NCBI GenBank assembly: GCA_018823795.1
Contig: JAHJGZ010000071.1
Coordinates: 1-34,113 of the forward strand
Origin: Candidatus Omnitrophota bacterium
GTDB lineage: Bacteria; Omnitrophota; Omnitrophia; JAHJGZ01
Direction: 5' to 3'
Length of the DNA: 34,113 nucleotides
Below the pieces are notes generated by a model. The model was not told the origin of the DNA, ran no database searches, and saw nothing but the letters and a program-made list of their open reading frames with translations. How positions within the stretch are numbered: the first letter of the stretch is position 1; each line of letters opens with the position of its first letter. Positions 28,895 to 34,113 of the stretch are shown piece after piece. The translations under genes and the position numbers were made by a program.

Positions 28895-30049
28895 TTATGT
28901 ACTTCCTTCCTTTTCCTTAACTTCTTTTTTTTTGCAAAATTGGGCCACGAGTGACGCATAGAGAAAAACAGTTTTCTTAATCGTAGATTCTATCGTGTAT
29001 CTTTGCGTAATAGTAGTATAGGCACTACTTCCCATCTCTGCTGTACGTGTCGGGTCTTTAAATACCTCAACAATTGCATTTGAAAGATATTTTTCATCTG
29101 CGGGAGGAACCACAAAACCGGTTTTATCATTCTTTACCACCTCAGTCATGCCTCCGGTTGCGGTAACGACAACGGGCTTTTTTAACGCCATAGCTTCGAG
29201 GAGCGATATCGGAACTCCTTCCCATAATGATGAAAGCACAAAACAATCGAACGTTGCAAGCATATTGGCGATTGGTGCGACATAATCAAAGAAACGTATG
29301 TGTTTATCAAGATCTAATTGTATTATTTTATGCTGCAATTTCTTCTTGAGCGGCCCCCTTCCCACAATTACAAATATCGTATCGGGTTCTTTCGATAACA
29401 CCCATTTTGCGGCCTTTATAAAGTGTATATGCCCCTTTGGTTTCGTAAGAGATCCGATTGTTCCGACAATTTTCTTATCCGGCGGCAGTTCGTATTGTTT
29501 TTTTAGTTCTTCAATGTCAAATGGACCCGTATATTGTGTAAGGTCGACACCATTATTTATGACCGTAATTTTTTCACTTTTTATTCTCGTTTTTTCCATC
29601 ATGTACAATCGAGCAGCATCGCAGACGACCGTTTCCTTAGTAACGAGAAATCGTGTCATTCTGTCAATAGCTAAATGCCAGAGTTGCCCCTTTTCAATAG
29701 TATGAACAGCAGAAATATTGATAGGAATTTTGTATAATTTCGCAACAATTCGTCCGATAATATTTGCATGAAACATGAGTGAGTGAATAATGTCAAAGCC
29801 TTTATCTTTTACTATTGTGTGTATGCCGGTTAGTTTTGCAATATCCCATTTATGGTCCATATCAAGGCTTTCAACGGTAATACCCGCTTTTTTCAACAAA
29901 GGACCAAAATGACCTTCGTCTTGAAGCGAAACAACGGTTATATCAAACAAGGTTCTATCCAAACGTGTAACCAGGTCGTATAACATTGTTTCTGCACCAC
30001 CGACATTCAATTCAGATATAAGATATAATATTTTAATCTTACTATTCAT
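28895..30049 (-). CDS. Glycosyltransferase family 4
   Basis: SELNVGGAETMLYDLV, VGTIGSLTKPKGHIHFIKAA, LSSLWEGVPISLLEAMALKKPVVVTATGG. RBS AAGGAG. Confidence 0.95.
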   Translation of the reverse strand: MNSKIKILYLISELNVGGAETMLYDLVTRLDRTLFDITVVSLQDEGHFGPLLKKAGITVESLDMDHKWDIAKLTGIHTIVKDKGFDIIHSLMFHANIIGRIVAKLYKIPINISAVHTIEKGQLWHLAIDRMTRFLVTKETVVCDAARLYMMEKTRIKSEKITVINNGVDLTQYTGPFDIEELKKQYELPPDKKIVGTIGSLTKPKGHIHFIKAAKWVLSKEPDTIFVIVGRGPLKKKLQHKIIQLDLDKHIRFFDYVAPIANMLATFDCFVLSSLWEGVPISLLEAMALKKPVVVTATGGMTEVVKNDKTGFVVPPADEKYLSNAIVEVFKDPTRTAEMGSSAYTTITQRYTIESTIKKTVFLYASLVAQFCKKKEVKEKEGST

Positions 30050-30060
30050 TGTTTGTCTCC

Positions 30061-31092
30061 TTAATTAATAAGCGTATGTTCGGATATGAAATTATACAAT
30101 ATTTTTGCATATATGCCATGTAATTTCTTATTGGGGTGAGCATCTAAGAGCGTTGACCGATAACGCGTAAAATTCTGCCCTTTTAGTTCTTTGTACAAAT
30201 CGAGCACTACGATATTATTACTGTCACAGAATGAACGAACGATTTCGTGGGTTTCTTTGTAGGGGTAATTTTCATCAAGTTTTAATGCGTCAACGATAAG
30301 CATGACTAATAATGTTGCATTACGCTTCTTACATTCCTTATTAAAATCTAAAAGGATCTTTTTGTTATATTGCCACGGTAACGAATCTGATACATATTGA
30401 TAATTAAAATAACCGGATTCGCCATAACCACGGATATTAAAACGTCTTAAAAGTGCGTTAATCCGTGGCGTCAGAAATCGTAATGAATATGATTTTCTTA
30501 CGGTGCGTAAAATTTTTGCTTGAAAATCAAACATGCTTTTTTTTCTCTCACGTGCTATCTTTTTTTCACTGCGAAGATCAGGTTTTATCGATGATACTGT
30601 ATGCAGTAAATCATTATAATAATAGCCAAGAATTACTACATCCGGATTATATGCACCAACTTTTACTTTAAATAACTCAAACTCTTGTTGTGTCGTATAA
30701 TCATTAACACCAAAGTTTAATACTTCGAAAGTTCTTGACTGACTTGAATTGACTAATAATTTCTCTAATTGAGCGCAGTAGGTTTCCTCATCGGTGACGC
30801 CATGACCAAAAGTAAATGAATCACCTAAGACGGCAATACGAAACGTCTGTGTATCCTTATCCTTTTTATAATAGGTGCCTCTATAGCCTCCTGCATTAAT
30901 CGTAACTCTTTTCCCCAATCGTACTACATCGACGTTCGGCATTAATTCATTCTTAAGGATTTTGTTTTTGCTTTTTATATATAACTTTCCATGGTCAGGC
31001 GGCTCTTCGATCCGGATATACAGTTCTAATAGTATACAAACCGATATACAGGCAATGATAGAAATAAGGCAATTAATAAATATGTTTTTCAT
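30061..31092 (-). CDS. Membrane-anchored SGNH/GDSL-type hydrolase
   Basis: N-terminal TM, FRIAVLGDSFTFGHGV (block I), LNFGVNDYTTQQEF, VVILGYYYNDLL and a late DAHPNKKLHGIYA (block V DxxH). Confidence 0.88.
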   Translation of the reverse strand: MKNIFINCLISIIACISVCILLELYIRIEEPPDHGKLYIKSKNKILKNELMPNVDVVRLGKRVTINAGGYRGTYYKKDKDTQTFRIAVLGDSFTFGHGVTDEETYCAQLEKLLVNSSQSRTFEVLNFGVNDYTTQQEFELFKVKVGAYNPDVVILGYYYNDLLHTVSSIKPDLRSEKKIARERKKSMFDFQAKILRTVRKSYSLRFLTPRINALLRRFNIRGYGESGYFNYQYVSDSLPWQYNKKILLDFNKECKKRNATLLVMLIVDALKLDENYPYKETHEIVRSFCDSNNIVVLDLYKELKGQNFTRYRSTLLDAHPNKKLHGIYAKILYNFISEHTLIN

Positions 31093-31117
31093 GTTTTATA
31101 AATAGTGTCATAGTACA

Positions 31118-32230
31118 TTACGAACGACAGTTCAGTATTTCCTTAAATTGTTTTATGATAGTGTCGATATTGTGATTTGTGCAGGCATAATCGTAGCAAT
31201 TTTTTGCAAGGGACTGATAAAGAGATTGATCAGCAAGCAACCGTGCGACTTTTTCACATAATTCTTCCACTGTGTGCGTGCAATAACCTACCTTATGTTT
31301 GTCGAATACATCGTCAGGATTCACGCCCACTGATAAAACAGGGACAGCGCATTTCCACGCCTGAACAAATGTATTTGGGAATCCTTCGTAACTTGATGTA
31401 TTGATAAGCATCTTGGCTTTGCTGAAACATCTATCAACTTCTGAAAAGGGAACACGATTGCGATATTCCACATTTTTAAATGATTTTATTTTTTTTATGT
31501 AATTATCATACACCTTCTCATCACCGCTTCTTGGCGCAATCATTAAAAAATGTTCCGAAGAAAAATGTTCGGCAAGGGATAGAAAATAATCAGGTCGTTT
31601 TAAATCAATTAATCGGCCAATCCATAGGATATACTCCTTTCTTTGATTCGATAGTGGATATAGGGGGCATGCCGTGCTCAGGACAGTGCTTTTTAATGAT
31701 GAGGTATCGAACAATAATTTTTTATGACCAGCGCTTTGTGTGAGGATGCGGTGTGCATGCTTTATTCCATACGAGTAAAGTGTTCCACGAACTTTATTGT
31801 TCGCAATATACGTACCATTACAGTCTATGTCTGATGCGGTCATGTATATAAATTTTTTGTTACATAACCGACACAGAAATGCAATGATACCGGTTTCGGC
31901 GCCTGCACTACGTTGTATGTATATATCAGCATTAATACTGAATAAGACACAGAGTAATTTTAGACCGTTAAAGCATTGATGTACGGAGGACACGAATCCA
32001 TCATAGGTGTTCGTGGTACGTAAGATGAATGATTTATGCAGTGTGATGCCACCATACTGCTCTTTTTTTTTTTGACCAAAATCAGCTGTTACCATATGCA
32101 CGGAAAACGCATGGTCCTTTGAAAGTTCTTTCGCTAAGAGATACGTTTGGACTTCTGCCCCACCAAAGGTTATTGTACATTTCTCGTTAAACAATGGATA
32201 GGCATATGGCGAGATAAAACATACTTTCAT
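31118..32230 (-). CDS. Glycosyltransferase family 4
   Basis: FGGAEVQTYLLAKELSKDH, EYILWIGRLIDLKRPDYFLSLAEHF, NTSSYEGFPNTFVQAWKCAVPVLSVGVNPD. Confidence 0.93.
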   Translation of the reverse strand: MKVCFISPYAYPLFNEKCTITFGGAEVQTYLLAKELSKDHAFSVHMVTADFGQKKKEQYGGITLHKSFILRTTNTYDGFVSSVHQCFNGLKLLCVLFSINADIYIQRSAGAETGIIAFLCRLCNKKFIYMTASDIDCNGTYIANNKVRGTLYSYGIKHAHRILTQSAGHKKLLFDTSSLKSTVLSTACPLYPLSNQRKEYILWIGRLIDLKRPDYFLSLAEHFSSEHFLMIAPRSGDEKVYDNYIKKIKSFKNVEYRNRVPFSEVDRCFSKAKMLINTSSYEGFPNTFVQAWKCAVPVLSVGVNPDDVFDKHKVGYCTHTVEELCEKVARLLADQSLYQSLAKNCYDYACTNHNIDTIIKQFKEILNCRS

Positions 32231-32248
32231 AAGATATGGTACACGTGC

Positions 32249-32404
32249 TTACTCTTGCGCCTCGTCAATAAGCATTATTGGAATATCGTCTTTAATAGGA
32301 TATTTTTTCTTACATACCGTGCATACTATTTTTTCATTTTCCAGGATAACAGTGCCTTTACATGCAGGACATGCGAGTATATCAAGCAATTCTTTCTTAA
32401 TCAT
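32249..32404 (-). CDS. Trm112-like/UPF0434 small zinc-ribbon protein (51 aa, not in the supplied ORF track)
   Basis: Minus strand ATG ATT AAG... encodes MIKKELLDILACPACKGTVILENEKIVCTVCKKKYPIKDDIPIMLIDEAQE*. CPxC...CxxC and YPI.D.IP.ML are hallmarks of Trm112/YcaR. 8-nt overlap with the upstream gene's stop. Confidence 0.92.
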   Translation of the reverse strand: MIKKELLDILACPACKGTVILENEKIVCTVCKKKYPIKDDIPIMLIDEAQE

Positions 32405-33422
32405 TTTTCCCTCCCGTATTCATTGTAATCGTTTCCATGTCGAACGTGTTCCCCTTAATTTCTTTATATGCTATTCCCTCTTTATGATAGATATAACAAA
32501 TAAGGCCGACCACACTCAAACTATACAGAGTGATATCTCCAAGAATTGCTAATGAAAACGCATTTTCTGGTGATGTAAAAATACCGAAGAAATAGATATA
32601 TGCCCCCTCACGAATACCAAGTCCATTAATCGAGGGTACCATGCTAAATACAAACACGAGCGGCATTACAAGAAAACATGCGGAGAGAGAGAGATCTATA
32701 TTCAGTGCTATTGCATTTAAGTATACCGTTGCAATAATAATCATTTGAAATACAATCGAATATAAAAATGCCCGAAGCACCAATAATTTATGTTTTTTGC
32801 ATTCATATATTATTTGATACAGATTTTTTATTTGTTTAATTATTTTTTCAGAAAATATCGGCAGGTTTAAAACATTCAAGAACGATGCGATTTTTTTATT
32901 GGTAAAGAATAAAAGAACTACACTACCCACAATAATAATACCGATGATTATTGCTGGAATGACCGGACTATCAATTTTCCTATATGAAATTATTATTGAT
33001 ATTACTGATAAAAACACAATGGAACAAAGACCAATAAATCTGTCAATCACAACCGCTATAAAAGAGTTTGCTTTTTTGCCACAATACTTAAACGCATAAT
33101 ACCCTTTTGCGATATCGCCGCCAATGGAAGTCGGAAGAAATATATTAAAATAATAACCGATATAATACAATTTCCATGTTTTGCGTAATGACATACGAAT
33201 GTCCTGCATGCGAAATACGCATTGGAGACGTGCTGCACTAATTATATTGCTGCTTATCGTTATGAATAACGAGGCCAAAAAAAGCATGATATTGCAATTT
33301 TTTATTATTGCGAAAACATCATCGAATTTATCTCGTAACATATAGACAATAAGCAATACGCCGCAACCGGTTATAGCTATTTTAATGATAACGCCGATTT
33401 TTGCTTTTGATAAATTCCACAT
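32397..33422 (-). CDS. Flippase-like domain/UPF0104 (AglD/LPG_synthase_TM) membrane protein
   Basis: Polytopic, with LPTSIGGDIAKGYYAFKYCGKKANSFIAVVIDRFIGL and SINGLGIREGAYIYFF motifs. Confidence 0.9.
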   Translation of the reverse strand: MWNLSKAKIGVIIKIAITGCGVLLIVYMLRDKFDDVFAIIKNCNIMLFLASLFITISSNIISAARLQCVFRMQDIRMSLRKTWKLYYIGYYFNIFLPTSIGGDIAKGYYAFKYCGKKANSFIAVVIDRFIGLCSIVFLSVISIIISYRKIDSPVIPAIIIGIIIVGSVVLLFFTNKKIASFLNVLNLPIFSEKIIKQIKNLYQIIYECKKHKLLVLRAFLYSIVFQMIIIATVYLNAIALNIDLSLSACFLVMPLVFVFSMVPSINGLGIREGAYIYFFGIFTSPENAFSLAILGDITLYSLSVVGLICYIYHKEGIAYKEIKGNTFDMETITMNTGGKND

Positions 33423-33432
33423 ATTAATATTA

Positions 33433-33873
33433 TTATTTACCCTTTTCTACATACTGAATGCGTAAATCATGTAGTAACCGAGTAATAAAATCAGCCTCTT
33501 CTTTTGTAAGATTCCCTTTCGTTTTATCTTCAAGAATGCCAATAATATCGATGATTTCGCTGGCAGCATCAAGATTTTCTTCTTTTTTTTGCGTGACGGG
33601 ATGGGGGATATCTCCCATATGCAACAGTGCCTGCATTCCCAATGAACTAACAAATGAGGCGAAATTTAATGGCATTCTCTCTTCAGAACTTTTCAGTTGC
33701 GGTTGTTGCTCAGGCTGCTCTTCATTGCGGTCTGTTGTATCACTCTTCTCATCTGATTTTTTTGACGGGGTATCGGCATGAGTGTGCGTGGTACTGGGGG
33801 CGTCATTTTTTTGTTCTATAGTATCTTTCCATGAATCATCTACCTTCTTTTTACTAAACCTTATATCTTTCAT
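33433..33873 (-). CDS. DUF1844 domain protein with a low-complexity charged N-terminal extension
   Basis: C-terminal NFASFVSSLGMQALLHMGDIPHP...NLDAASEIIDIIGILEDKTKGNLTKEEADFITRLLHDLRIQYV. N-terminus rich in S/D/E/K/Q. RBS CAGGAGG. Confidence 0.88.
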   Translation of the reverse strand: MKDIRFSKKKVDDSWKDTIEQKNDAPSTTHTHADTPSKKSDEKSDTTDRNEEQPEQQPQLKSSEERMPLNFASFVSSLGMQALLHMGDIPHPVTQKKEENLDAASEIIDIIGILEDKTKGNLTKEEADFITRLLHDLRIQYVEKGK

Positions 33874-34089
33874 GATTTACCTACCTCCTGGTACATTATG
33901 TATCATTTTTATAATTATAGCGATTCAGTATAATAATTATTTAAAGATAAATGCTATCATAACATAGGATAAATTTATAGTAAAATCAAATCTGGCGTAC
34001 GAGGTATTAAACTACCATTTTTTGATAAAACGCGGGATGGTATCATAGTAATTACTGTGGGTTATACTAGTAATAGGGGCAATCGACTC

Positions 34090-34107
34090 TCACTATCAGA
34101 ATAGTGA
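34090..34107. repeat. Perfect 7-bp hairpin TCACTAT-CAGA-ATAGTGA at the right edge
   Basis: Direct reading of 34090-34107. Function unknown because the window ends here. Confidence 0.4.
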
Positions 34108-34113
34108 TCATGA

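Noticed and set aside
1-34113. CRISPR array, rRNA, prophage, or restriction/defence island
   Set aside because: No regularly spaced direct repeats, no rRNA-like sequence, and no phage structural, Cas, R-M or toxin-antitoxin protein signatures seen in any frame.

Overview
The window looks like a Gram-negative-type bacterial chromosome segment. Its gene content resembles Omnitrophota/PVC-like candidate phyla, but that is inference because there is no phylogenetic marker here. Most genes are on the minus strand. From left to right it contains: (1) the 5' end of an IS481-like transposase running off the left edge, beside a tRNA-Pro(UGG); (2) a giant 2438-aa membrane protein with three N-terminal beta-sandwich-like repeats, a long polytopic core and a tandem GT36/GH94 (NdvB-like phosphorylase) C-terminus, with no recognisable GT84/GT2 synthase domain; (3) a frameshifted small membrane-protein gene and a TMTC-like GT-C/TPR protein; (4) an elongasome operon, mreB-mreC-mreD-X-Y-mrdA-rodA-(B12 radical SAM), in which X is a secreted PF10091/GH144-like glycoamylase-family protein and Y is a small membrane-anchored protein; (5) a surface-glycan cluster with GT4, GT2 and GT-C glycosyltransferases, a BchE-like radical SAM, an SGNH hydrolase, a flippase-like AglD/UPF0104 protein, a 51-aa Trm112-like protein missing from the ORF track, and a DUF1844 protein. 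The best candidate for an undescribed system is the pair of NdvB-like parts: a GH94 domain fused to a large membrane domain, and a glycoamylase-like enzyme embedded in the cell-elongation operon. Both seem to carry related CIA30/CBM11-like modules. No CRISPR array, rRNA, prophage or toxin-antitoxin module was seen.
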